NCBI RefSeq assembly: GCF_001718835.1
Contig: NZ_CP013443.1
Coordinates: 2,790,001-2,854,000, forward strand
Length of the DNA: 64,000 nt
From: Burkholderia cepacia
Lineage (GTDB): Bacteria; Pseudomonadota; Gammaproteobacteria; Burkholderiales; Burkholderiaceae
Direction of reading: 5' to 3'
The translations under genes were made by a program, and so were the position numbers. Positions 43,483-52,175 of the stretch are shown piece by piece. The notes under the pieces were generated by a model that worked only from the letters and a program-made list of their open reading frames with translations, was not told the DNA's origin and ran no database searches. The first letter of the stretch is position 1, and every line of letters begins with the position of its first letter.

Positions 43483-45804
43483 TCAGCCGAGCAGCGGACG
43501 CAGCTCGTTGACGACCTTGAGCTTCGTCTCCGGCGCGCGGCCCTTGCGTGCGCGCTTGCCGACGTGCGGCGCCAGCCCCGCATACGACAGCGTCTCGTCC
43601 TGCGCCTTGCCGCCGCGGCCGGTACCGATCAGCACGACGCCGGCCGGATCGATCGCGAGCGCCTGAACGAGCGTTTCCTTGTCGTCGAGCGCCATCAGGA
43701 TCACGCCGCGACCGCCGCCGGACAGCGTCTTCATCTCGTCCATCCCGAACACCAGCAGGCGGCCGCCGCTCGACAGGCACGCGACCTGCGTCGCGTTCGG
43801 CAGCACCGGCATCGGCGCGAGCGGCACCGCGCCCGCATCGATGGTCATGAACGACTTGCCGGCCTTCACGCGGCTCACCATGTCGCCGACCTTCGCGAGG
43901 AAGCCGAAGCCGTTGCTCGACGCGAGCAGCAGTTGCTGGTCAGCCGGCGCCGCGTAGTAGTGCATCAGGTGCGAGCCCGATTCGAGCTCGATCAGCGACG
44001 TGACCGGCACGCCGTCACCGCGCCCGCCCGGCAGCACCGACACGTCGACCGAATACACGCGGCCGCTGCTGCCCCACGCGATCAGGCGGTCCGGCGTGCG
44101 GCACTGGAACGCCGCGTACAGATGGTCGCCGGCCTTGAACGTGAAGCCGGCCGGGTCGAGCCCGTGGCCCTTCAGCGCCCGCACCCAGCCCTTCTGCGAC
44201 ACGACCACCGTCACCGGTTCGTCGACCACCTTCGCCTCGAACGTCGCGCGCTTTTCCTGCTGGATCAGCGTGCGGCGATCGTCGCCGTACTGCTTCGCGT
44301 CGGCCTCGATCTCCTTGATCATCAGCCGCTTCATCGCGCTTTCGTTCGCGAGCAGTTCCTCGAGCTTCGCCTTCTCGTCGCGCAGCGCTTCGAGTTCCTT
44401 CTCGATCTTGATCTTCTCGAGCCGCGCGAGCTGGCGCAGCCGGATCTCGAGAATGTCTTCCGCCTGCCGTTCGCTGAGGCCGAACGCGCTCATCAGCGCG
44501 GCCTTCGGCTCGTCCGACTCGCGGATGATGCGGATCACCTCGTCGATGTTCAGGAAGACGATCATCCGCCCTTCGAGGATGTGGATGCGATCGTCGACCT
44601 TCGCGAGACGATGGCGGCAACGGCGCGTCATCGTCAGCTGGCGGAACTTCACCCATTCGTCGAGGATCGTCAGCAGCCCCTTCTGGCCCGGCCGGCCATC
44701 GGCGCCGATCATCACGAGGTTCAGCGTCGCGTTCGATTCGAGGCTCGTGTGCGCGAGCAGCGTGTTCACGAATTCCGTCTGGTCGATCGTGCGCGACTTC
44801 GGCTCGAACACGAGCCGCACCGCCGCTTCCTTGCCCGACTCGTCGCGCACCGCTTCGAGCAGGTCGAGCATCGCCTTCTTCGTGTTGAGCTGCTCGGGCG
44901 TGAGCGTCTTCTTGCCGAGCTTGAGCTTCGGGTTCGTCAGCTCCTCGATTTCCTCGAGCACCTTCTGGCCCGACGTGTTCGGCGGCAGCTCGGTGACGAC
45001 CAGTTGCCACTGGCCGCGCGCGAGATCCTCGATCTTCCAGCGCGCGCGCACCTTCAGGCTGCCGCGGCCGGTTTCATAGGCCGTCGCGATTTCGGCGTCG
45101 CTCGAGATGATCTGGCCGCCGCCCGGGAAATCCGGGCCGGGGATCAGGTTCATCAGCTCCGCGTGCGAGAGCTTCGGATTGCGGATCAACGCGACCGCCG
45201 CCGCCGCGACCTCGCGCAGGTTGTGCGACGGGATTTCGGTGGCGAGACCGACCGCGATGCCCGACGCGCCGTTCAGCAGTACGAACGGCATGCGGCTCGG
45301 CAGTGTCTTCGGCTCCTCGAACGAGCCGTCGTAATTCGGCATGAAGTCGACCGTGCCCTGGTCGATCTCGTCGAGCAGCAGCTTCGAGATCGGCGTGAGC
45401 CGCGCTTCGGTGTACCGCATCGCCGCCGCGCCGTCGCCGTCGCGCGAGCCGAAGTTGCCCTGCCCGTCGATCAGCGGGTAGCGCAGCGAGAAATCCTGCG
45501 CGAGTCGCACGAGTGCGTCGTACGCCGACTGGTCGCCGTGCGGATGGTATTTACCGAGCACGTCGCCGACGACGCGCGCCGACTTCACCGGCTTCGCGTC
45601 CGGGCCGAGGCCCATTTCGTTCATCGCGAACAGGATCCGGCGCTGCACCGGCTTCTGGCCGTCGCACACGTCGGGCAGCGCGCGGCTCTTCACGACGCTG
45701 ACCGCATAGCTGAGATACGCCTGCTCCGCGTAGTTGCCGAGCGTCAGCGCATCGCTCTCTGGCGCGTCGGAGCCGGCAAAGAGATCGGAGGTGTTGTCGT
45801 CCAT
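43483..45804 (-). CDS. parC: Topoisomerase IV subunit A
   Basis: Unlinks replicated chromosomes, working as a C2E2 tetramer with ParE. It is 773 aa, full length. The quinolone-resistance region reads GKYHPHGDQSAYDALVRLAQ at 85-103; the position equivalent to the quinolone-binding Ser80 of E. coli is Gln92, and the acidic anchor is Asp96. The catalytic Tyr is Tyr131 in AAMRYTEARL. The C-terminal beta-pinwheel follows (about 500-760). It lies 69 bp downstream of parE in the same direction and ends at a terminator. Confidence 0.96.
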   Translation of the reverse strand: MDDNTSDLFAGSDAPESDALTLGNYAEQAYLSYAVSVVKSRALPDVCDGQKPVQRRILFAMNEMGLGPDAKPVKSARVVGDVLGKYHPHGDQSAYDALVRLAQDFSLRYPLIDGQGNFGSRDGDGAAAMRYTEARLTPISKLLLDEIDQGTVDFMPNYDGSFEEPKTLPSRMPFVLLNGASGIAVGLATEIPSHNLREVAAAAVALIRNPKLSHAELMNLIPGPDFPGGGQIISSDAEIATAYETGRGSLKVRARWKIEDLARGQWQLVVTELPPNTSGQKVLEEIEELTNPKLKLGKKTLTPEQLNTKKAMLDLLEAVRDESGKEAAVRLVFEPKSRTIDQTEFVNTLLAHTSLESNATLNLVMIGADGRPGQKGLLTILDEWVKFRQLTMTRRCRHRLAKVDDRIHILEGRMIVFLNIDEVIRIIRESDEPKAALMSAFGLSERQAEDILEIRLRQLARLEKIKIEKELEALRDEKAKLEELLANESAMKRLMIKEIEADAKQYGDDRRTLIQQEKRATFEAKVVDEPVTVVVSQKGWVRALKGHGLDPAGFTFKAGDHLYAAFQCRTPDRLIAWGSSGRVYSVDVSVLPGGRGDGVPVTSLIELESGSHLMHYYAAPADQQLLLASSNGFGFLAKVGDMVSRVKAGKSFMTIDAGAVPLAPMPVLPNATQVACLSSGGRLLVFGMDEMKTLSGGGRGVILMALDDKETLVQALAIDPAGVVLIGTGRGGKAQDETLSYAGLAPHVGKRARKGRAPETKLKVVNELRPLLG

Positions 45805-45873
45805 CTGAATTCCGTATTCGTAAGTGGCGTGAGGCCGGGCCGGGCGTCATGCCCGGCCGCGCGGATTCCCGGC

Positions 45874-47856
45874 TTAAATGTCCGCTTCGACGTCGTTGCC
45901 CTTTTCCTCGAGCCAGCCGCGTCGCGCGGCTGCCTCGCCCTTGCCCATCAGCATCGTCATGCGCGCGACGGTCGACTCGTAATCGAGTTCGCCGAGCTTC
46001 ACCGGCATCAGGCGGCGCGTGTCGGGGTTCATCGTCGTATCCCACAGCTGCTCGGCGCTCATTTCGCCGAGACCCTTGAAGCGGCTGATGCTCCATTGCG
46101 TCTCGCGCACGCCGTCCTTGCGCAGCTTGTCGAGAATCGCTTCCAGTTCGCCCTCGTCGAGCGCATAGAGCTTCTGCGCCGCCTTCTTGCCGCGTGCCGG
46201 CGCATCGACGCGGAACAGCGGCGGCCGCGCGACGCACACGTGGCCGCGCTCGATCAGTTGCGGGAAATGCTTGAAGAACAGCGTGAGCAGCAGCACCTGG
46301 ATGTGCGAGCCGTCGACGTCCGCGTCCGACAGGATGCAGATCTTGCCGTAGCGCAGGTTCGACAGGTCGACGCTGTCGTCGGGGCTGTGCGGATCGACGC
46401 CGATCGCCACCGAGATGTCGTGCACCTCGTTGTTCGCGAACAGGCGGTCGCGCTCGGTTTCCCAGGTGTTCAGCACCTTGCCGCGTAGCGGCAGGATCGC
46501 CTGGTATTCCTTGTCGCGGCCCATCTTCGCGGAACCGCCCGCCGAGTCGCCCTCGACGAGGAACAGTTCGTTGCGCGTAATGTCCTCGGTCTCGCAGTCG
46601 GTCAGCTTGCCGGGCAGCACCGCGACGCCCGAGCTCTTGCGCTTCTCGACCTTCTGGCCCGCGCGTGTGCGCGCCTGCGCCTGCTTGATCACGAGTTCGG
46701 CGAGCTTCCTGCCGTGCTCGACGTGCTGGTTCAGCCACAGCTCGAGCGCCGGACGCGAGAACGACGACACGAGCTTCACCGCGTCGCGGCTGTTCAGGCG
46801 TTCCTTGATCTGCCCCTGGAACTGCGGATCGAGCACCTTCGCGGACAGCACGAACGACACGCGCGCGAAGACGTCTTCCGCGAGCAGCTTCACGCCCTTC
46901 GGCTGCAGGTTGTGCAGTTCGACGAAGCTTTTCACCGCCTGGTAGAGACCGTCGCGCAGGCCGGATTCGTGCGTGCCGCCGGCCGGCGTCGGGATCAGGT
47001 TCACGTACGACTCGCGCACGAGCGAACCTTCCTCGCTCCACGCGACGACCCACGACGCGCCCTCGCCTTCGGCGAAGGTGTCGTCGCCCGAACGCGAATC
47101 GGCGAAACGCTCGCCCTCGAACAGCGGAATCAGCAGCTCGCTGCCGTTCATTTCGTCGAGCAGGTAGCCGCGCAGGCCGTCTTCATATTTCCACGTCTGG
47201 CGCTCGCCGCTCTTTTCGTTGACGAGCACGACCTCGACGCCCGGCAGCAGCACGGCCTTCGAGCGCAGCAGGCGCTGCAGCTCGCCGAGCGGCAGGTTCG
47301 GCGAATCGAAATACTTCGGGTTCGGCCATACCTGCACGCGCGTGCCGGATTTCTTTTCGCCGCGGCCCGCGCCCTGCGTCGCGAGCGGCTTCACCACGTC
47401 GCCTTCGGCGAAGCCGAGTTCCGCGATCTTGCCGTCGCGCCAGACCGTCACGTCGAGGCGTGTCGCGAGCGCGTTCGTCACCGACACGCCGACGCCGTGC
47501 AGGCCGCCGGAGAACGTGTAGGCGCCGCCCGCGGCCTTGTCGAACTTGCCGCCCGCGTGCAGGCGCGTGAATACGATCTCGACGACCGGCACGCCTTCTT
47601 CGGGGTGCATGCCGAACGGGATGCCGCGGCCGTCGTCCTCGACCGAGACCGACTGATCGGCATGCAGCGTGACCGTGATCTGCTTGCCGTAGCCGCCGAG
47701 CGCCTCGTCGGACGCGTTGTCGATGACTTCCTGGATGATGTGCAGCGGATTCTCGGTACGGGTGTACATGCCGGGCCGCTGCTTGACCGGCTCGAGACCC
47801 TTGAGCACCTTGATCGATGCTTCGCTATAGGCCGCGCTGGGTTTCTTCGTTGACAT
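45874..47856 (-). CDS. parE: Topoisomerase IV subunit B
   Basis: The ATPase subunit of topoisomerase IV, 660 aa. It has the GHKL ATP site (EVIDNASDEALGGYGKQI, VSVEDDGRGIPFGMHPEEG, GGLHGVGVSVTNAL) and the TOPRIM domain with ELFLVEGDSAGGSAKMGRD and the acidic DADVDGSHIQVLL. It is the first gene of the parE-parC operon. The ATG at 47856 is the family start. Immediately upstream (47887-47909) lies an inverted pair of DnaA-box sequences. Confidence 0.96.
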   Translation of the reverse strand: MSTKKPSAAYSEASIKVLKGLEPVKQRPGMYTRTENPLHIIQEVIDNASDEALGGYGKQITVTLHADQSVSVEDDGRGIPFGMHPEEGVPVVEIVFTRLHAGGKFDKAAGGAYTFSGGLHGVGVSVTNALATRLDVTVWRDGKIAELGFAEGDVVKPLATQGAGRGEKKSGTRVQVWPNPKYFDSPNLPLGELQRLLRSKAVLLPGVEVVLVNEKSGERQTWKYEDGLRGYLLDEMNGSELLIPLFEGERFADSRSGDDTFAEGEGASWVVAWSEEGSLVRESYVNLIPTPAGGTHESGLRDGLYQAVKSFVELHNLQPKGVKLLAEDVFARVSFVLSAKVLDPQFQGQIKERLNSRDAVKLVSSFSRPALELWLNQHVEHGRKLAELVIKQAQARTRAGQKVEKRKSSGVAVLPGKLTDCETEDITRNELFLVEGDSAGGSAKMGRDKEYQAILPLRGKVLNTWETERDRLFANNEVHDISVAIGVDPHSPDDSVDLSNLRYGKICILSDADVDGSHIQVLLLTLFFKHFPQLIERGHVCVARPPLFRVDAPARGKKAAQKLYALDEGELEAILDKLRKDGVRETQWSISRFKGLGEMSAEQLWDTTMNPDTRRLMPVKLGELDYESTVARMTMLMGKGEAAARRGWLEEKGNDVEADI

Positions 47857-47886
47857 AGGCGCTGAATTTCGTCATTCATCGGGACG

Positions 47887-47909
47887 TTGTCCACACCTCG
47901 TGTGGATAA
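47887..47909. promoter_or_regulatory. Inverted pair of DnaA boxes upstream of parE
   Basis: TTGTCCACA (47887-47895, one mismatch to TTATNCACA) and TGTGGATAA (47901-47909), the exact complement of TTATCCACA, are arranged head to head with 5 bp between them, about 30-53 bp upstream of the parE ATG. A third partial site, TGGACAAAA, follows at about 47915. The sequence could bind DnaA or could simply form a hairpin in the leader. Confidence 0.55.
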
Positions 47910-48116
47910 CGTCGTGGACAAAACGTTGAGTTCCGTAAAAAAGCGAATCGAAACAACGGTGTGCTTGGACTGCTCCGAAAGCGGGCGCGCGGCGCACGCC
48001 GCGAGCGCCCGAAACGGGCCGTATTCTACTGGTTCCGCGCGGCGCGCCATCGGACGAAAAGCGCGGCGGTGCAGCACGGCGGCGCACGCGCGCGCGACGG
48101 GCCGCCCCGCCCCGCG

Positions 48117-50063
48117 TCACGGCTTGCGCTTCGCCTCGAGCGTTTCCCACCGCTCGAGCGCCGCGAGCAATTCGTCGTCGATCGCCGCGAACCGCTCGGT
48201 CAGGCGCGTGCCTTCCTGCGGATCCTTCGCGAAGATCGAACCGTCTTCGAGCTGTGCGCCGATCGTCTTCTGTTCTTCCTCGAGCATCGCGATCCGGTCG
48301 GGCAGCGAATCGAGCTCGCGCTGCTCGTTGAACGACAGCTTCACCGTGCGCTGCGCGTTGCGGCCCGCAGCGCTTTTTGCCGGCTCGTCCTTGACGGGCG
48401 CCGCTTCCTTCACCGCGCGCTTCGCCGCTTCCTGCTGCGCGAGCTGATCCGCGCGCGCGCTCTGGATCTGCCAGTCGGTGAAGCCGCCGACATATTCGCG
48501 CCACTTGCCGTCGCCCTCGGACGCGATCACCGACGTCACGACGTTGTCGAGGAACGCACGATCGTGGCTGACGAGCAGCACCGTGCCGTCGTAGTCGGCC
48601 AGCAGCTCCTCCAGCAGTTCGAGCGTCGGGATGTCGAGGTCGTTGGTCGGTTCGTCGAGCACCAGCACGTTGGCCGGACGCGCGAACAGGCGCGCGAGCA
48701 GCAGCCGGTTGCGCTCGCCGCCCGACAGCGACTTCACCGGCGAACGCGCGCGCTCCGGCGCGAACAGGAAATCGCCGAGATAGCTCATCACGTGCTTGCG
48801 CACGCCGCCGATCTCGACCCATTCGCTGCCGGGGCTGATGGTATCCGCGAGGCTCTTTTCCTGGTCGAGCTGCGCGCGCATCTGGTCGAAATACGCGACC
48901 TGCAGGTTCGTGCCGGTGCGCACCGTGCCTTCGTCGGGCTTCAGTTCGCCGAGAATCAGCTTCAGCAGCGTCGTCTTGCCGGCGCCGTTCGGGCCGATGA
49001 AGCCGATCTTGTCGCCGCGCATCACCGTCGTCGAGAAGCGATCGACGACCGTGCGGCCGCCGTAGCGCTTCGTCACGTCGGTCAGCTCCGCGACGATCTT
49101 GCCGGACTTCTCGCCCTGCGCGACGTCGAGCTTCACGTTGCCCTGCGAATTGCGGCGCTCCGCGCGCTCGTTTCGCATCTGCACGAGCCGCGCGATGCGG
49201 CCGACGCTGCGCGTGCGGCGCGCTTCGACGCCCTTGCGGATCCACACTTCCTCCTGCGCGAGCAGCTTGTCGAACTTCTCGTTTTCCACGCGCTCGACTT
49301 CGAGCTGCTGCGCCTTGCGCGTCTGGTAGGCGGAGAAATTGCCCGGGTACGACAGCAGCCGGCCGCGGTCGAGATCGACGATGCGCGTCGCGACGCGGTC
49401 GAGGAACGCGCGATCGTGCGTGATGAACAGCAGGCCCGCGCGCTGCGCGACGAGCAGCTCTTCCAGCCAGCGGATGCCGTCGAAGTCGAGGTGGTTGGTC
49501 GGTTCGTCGAGCAGCAGCACGTCGGGCTGCAACACCAGCGCGCGCGCCAGCGCGACCCGCTTCTGCATCCCGCCCGACAGCGCGTCGACGCGCGCGTCGA
49601 CGTCCGCCAGGCCGATCTGCGCGAGCGTCATCGACACGCGCGTGCGCCAGTTCCATGCGTCGTGCGCGTCGAGCGACGACTGCAGCGCGTTCATCCGCGC
49701 GAGCAATGCATCGTGTTCAGCGCCTTCGGGCGTATCCGCGAGGCGGTGCGCGATCGAATCGTATTCTTCGAGCACTTCGCGCGTGTGCGCGAGCCCCGAC
49801 GCGACCGCATCGAACACCGTCGCGCCCGGCTCGAATTCGGGCTCCTGCGGCACATAGACGGTCACGAGCTCCTGCTGGCGCGTGACCAGCCCGTCGTCGG
49901 GCTTCGCGAGCCCGGCGACGATCTTCAGCAGCGACGACTTGCCCGCGCCGTTGCGGCCGATCAGGCCGACGCGCTCGCCGGCTTCCAGCGAGAAATCCGC
50001 GTGATCGAGCAACGCGACGTGACCGAACGCGAGCTGCGCGCCGGTAATGGAATAGAGCGACAT
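48117..50063 (-). CDS. uup: Uup-type ABC-F ATPase
   Basis: A 648-aa soluble protein with two ABC ATPase domains and no membrane segments. Walker A sites are GLIGRNGAGKSSLLKIV and GFIGPNGAGKTTLLKLI, with signatures LSGGMQKRVALARALV and LSGGERNRLLLARLF. A charged linker (arm) lies between the domains. The C-terminal 90 residues form an anti-parallel coiled coil like the Uup DNA/ribosome-binding domain. ABC-F proteins act on ribosomes or branched DNA. The start MSLYSITGAQLAFGHV at 50063 is the family start; an upstream frame start at 50123 is not supported. Confidence 0.9.
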   Translation of the reverse strand: MSLYSITGAQLAFGHVALLDHADFSLEAGERVGLIGRNGAGKSSLLKIVAGLAKPDDGLVTRQQELVTVYVPQEPEFEPGATVFDAVASGLAHTREVLEEYDSIAHRLADTPEGAEHDALLARMNALQSSLDAHDAWNWRTRVSMTLAQIGLADVDARVDALSGGMQKRVALARALVLQPDVLLLDEPTNHLDFDGIRWLEELLVAQRAGLLFITHDRAFLDRVATRIVDLDRGRLLSYPGNFSAYQTRKAQQLEVERVENEKFDKLLAQEEVWIRKGVEARRTRSVGRIARLVQMRNERAERRNSQGNVKLDVAQGEKSGKIVAELTDVTKRYGGRTVVDRFSTTVMRGDKIGFIGPNGAGKTTLLKLILGELKPDEGTVRTGTNLQVAYFDQMRAQLDQEKSLADTISPGSEWVEIGGVRKHVMSYLGDFLFAPERARSPVKSLSGGERNRLLLARLFARPANVLVLDEPTNDLDIPTLELLEELLADYDGTVLLVSHDRAFLDNVVTSVIASEGDGKWREYVGGFTDWQIQSARADQLAQQEAAKRAVKEAAPVKDEPAKSAAGRNAQRTVKLSFNEQRELDSLPDRIAMLEEEQKTIGAQLEDGSIFAKDPQEGTRLTERFAAIDDELLAALERWETLEAKRKP

Positions 50064-50274
50064 GGGGAGACGGCGAAGAGAGAAATCGGAAGCGCCCATT
50101 GTACCGGTCGCGGGCGCCGGCACCGGTATGGCCGGACGGATGATGCCGCAAGGCCGGCCCGTGCGGGCCGGTTGCCGGGCGGCGGGCGTGGGCGGCGGGT
50201 GCGGAACGGCTGGTTGCGGAGGGCCCGTGCGGCCCCTCGCGCGGACCGCCGGGCCACCCGCACGGGTTCGCCGC

Positions 50275-50682
50275 TTACTGGGCGTTGACGACGATGGTCT
50301 GGCTCATTTCGGGGCCGTACGAGCGGTGCGCGCCGTCGCCGAACTGCAGTGTCAGCGTGTGCTGGCCGGGCGGCAGCCTGATCTCGGTTTCGGTCTGCGC
50401 CTTGCCGAAGTGCAGCGAACGCTCGCCAGCCGGAATCACGTCGCCCTTCGGAATCGGCCGGCCGTCGATCAGCAGGTGATGATGGCCGGTATCCGGCGTC
50501 ATGTCGCCGGCCTGCCGGAGCTGCATGTCGCCTTCGAGACCGAACTTCACGTGTACGGGGGTCCGCACTGTCGCGCCTTCCGCCGGCTCGACGAAATATA
50601 CGCGCGCCTCGGCCCGCGCGACCGTCGACACGGCCATCGCCGCCACGCATACCGCACTCGCGATCCACTTTTTGTTCAGCAT
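50275..50682 (-). CDS. DUF4399 periplasmic protein
   Basis: A 135-aa exported protein with signal peptide MLNKKWIASAVCVAAMAVST (cleavage near VARA-EA). The mature part has ARVYFVEPAEGATVRTPVHV, a His-rich DTGHHHLLIDG motif and a closing LPPGQHTLTLQFGDGAHRSY. This matches DUF4399, a family of unknown role; the HHH motif might bind metal. AGGAG lies 6-10 nt before the ATG at 50682. The 210 bp between it and uup are very GC-rich with small hairpins but no clear site. Confidence 0.87.
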   Translation of the reverse strand: MLNKKWIASAVCVAAMAVSTVARAEARVYFVEPAEGATVRTPVHVKFGLEGDMQLRQAGDMTPDTGHHHLLIDGRPIPKGDVIPAGERSLHFGKAQTETEIRLPPGQHTLTLQFGDGAHRSYGPEMSQTIVVNAQ

Positions 50683-50881
50683 CGCATTCTCCTGATGGTT
50701 GGACAGCCCGGGAAGCATACACCGCACGTACGGCATGTGTGTTCCGGTTGCGTTGTTCGCGATGCGTACGTTTAAAACGACGTTGCGGAGCCGTTCGGCG
50801 AAATTCCGGTACCATTGCGCCTTTCGTCCGCCGGCCAGGCTGCGGACGGCATTACCCTGATTTCAATATCGTGAGCGCCAC

Positions 50882-51064
50882 ATGAGCGAAGTGACCGAAT
50901 ACCAGAGCTGGGTCTGCCTGATTTGCGGGTGGGTCTACAACGAAGCGGAGGGGCTGCCCGACGAAGGCATCGCACCCGGCACCCGCTTCGCCGACATTCC
51001 CGCCGACTGGCGCTGCCCGCTGTGCGACGTGGGCAAGGAAGATTTTGTCGTCGTCGATTTCTGA
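50882..51064 (+). CDS. Rubredoxin
   Basis: A 60-aa electron carrier with one Fe bound by four Cys in two knuckles, VCLICGWVYNEAEG and WRCPLCDVGKEDF (C-X2-C twice). It ends FVVVDF like many rubredoxins. Partners such as an alkane hydroxylase or flavoprotein are not encoded nearby. Confidence 0.95.
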   Translation: MSEVTEYQSWVCLICGWVYNEAEGLPDEGIAPGTRFADIPADWRCPLCDVGKEDFVVVDF

Positions 51065-51190
51065 TCGCGCAATGCATTCGCGCGGGCACGCGTTCCGTGT
51101 GCCGGTGCGAACGCACGTTTGCTATACTCTGCGCGCTGTCCACACTGCCGTCCGGTTCGCGCTGCGCGCGACACGCCGGAATCGCAGGCT

Positions 51191-51265
51191 CTCCCCGTAG
51201 TTCAATGGATAGAACAAGCGCCTCCTAAGCGCTAGATACAGGTTCGATTCCTGTCGGGGGGACCA
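51191..51265 (+). tRNA. tRNA-Arg (CCT anticodon)
   Basis: A full cloverleaf: acceptor CTCCCCG with CGGGGGG (one T-G pair), D arm GTTC/GAAC, anticodon stem AGCGC/GCGCT with loop CTCCTAA (anticodon CCT), T arm ACAGG-TTCGATT-CCTGT, discriminator A and encoded CCA at 51263-51265. A TATACT -10-like hexamer lies at 51123-51128. Confidence 0.95.
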
Positions 51266-51299
51266 GATATCCTTCAGGGCTTTGCAGCGTTTCACAAGA

Positions 51300-51334
51300 G
51301 AACCCTGCCAGGCTTGGCTTTGCGGGTTTTTGTT
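51300..51334 (+). terminator. Possible terminator after tRNA-Arg
   Basis: AACCCTGC pairs with GCGGGTT (one bulged T) around a 13-nt loop, followed by TTTGTT. This is moderate support only. Confidence 0.45.
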
Positions 51335-51376
51335 GCACCCTTCCGCAATCGACTGCCAGCAGAAACAACCCCTTGC

Positions 51377-51577
51377 CTAGGGGTGTTCTGGGGGTTGCGA
51401 CAATCCCGCCGCAGCAACAACCCCAACCTCGGCTGACGATGCGGTCTCGCGAGGCGTGACTGCCTGCGCACGCCCGGACACCAACGCCGTCGCCAGCACG
51501 AACACAGCGAACGCCAGCAGGGCTTGCAACATCACCAGGCGTTTCATCACCTCGCCTACCCGGATGATTCCGCGCAT
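51377..51577 (-). pseudogene. PAAR/DUF2875 hybrid stub (recombination scar)
   Basis: A 66-codon frame. Codons 1-8 (MRGIIRVG) are the start of the PAAR gene found intact at 55279. From codon 9 (EVMKRLVMLQALLAFAVFV, LATALVSGRAQAVTPRETAS) it is the signal-peptide region of a DUF2875 protein, then an unrelated tail to the TAG at 51379-51377. It implies a third DUF2875 copy that was deleted, with PAAR and DUF2875 joined at GGCGA|GGTGATG. It lies 23 bp beyond the second DUF2875 gene and should have no function. Confidence 0.8.
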
Positions 51578-52175
51578 TGCGTCCGTCCTTGTTCCGTCGT
51601 TTACCAGGAATAGCCCTGCTGCCGGTATTGCTCGTCGTAGCGCCGTCCCCACCACGGCAGGTACGCATTGCTTTCGCCCCGCGCCCGGAACCAGTCTGCG
51701 CCTGCGTCGATCGGCACCACCTGCTGCGGCGGCTTCACCACCACCGCCACCGGATGCTCGGCATCCGTCGTGCCCGCCACCAGTACATGCTCGCCCAGAT
51801 GGTTCGCGCGGCCGATTGCCAGCACCACGTCGGTCAGCGCTGTACCCGCGCCCATCTCGCCGAGCAGCCCCGGCGTGTTGAAGGTCTGCTTCTGGAAGTC
51901 GAATTCCGGCAGCGTCTCGGTCAGCGTACGGCCCAGTGTGCCGATCCGCGACGACGAGGTATCGTTGCCCTTGCCTGCGTCGTGGATCACGTAGTTGAGG
52001 TCCGTCACCGGTACGTTCGCGTTCTGCGCAGCAGCGGCAATCGTGGCCTTCCATGCCTCGACGGCGCGCGTCGTTCCGGCCTTCGCCTCGAAGTCGTGCA
52101 CGTTGCCCGTCGCAGCCTTGCCGATCCAGGCGAGCGGGGCGCGCTCGGTTTTCATGTCCGGGCCGGCAAGGATCA
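51552..52175. repeat. Near-identical repeat, copy A (3' half of DUF2875 gene plus PAAR gene start)
   Basis: Matches 55254-55877 base for base except for a handful of substitutions, at a constant offset of 3702. Similarity drops sharply at the right edge (after GGCAAGGATCA) and resumes further into the gene. This is the pattern of tandem duplication followed by gene conversion. Confidence 0.85.

Noticed and set aside
47478..48077. Open frame overlapping the parE start and the DnaA boxes
   Set aside because: Arg/Ser-rich shadow of parE without any family signature.
50064..50274. Strong GC-rich hairpins between uup and the DUF4399 gene
   Set aside because: No T-run on either strand and the sequence is so GC-rich that hairpins arise by chance; not called as terminators.
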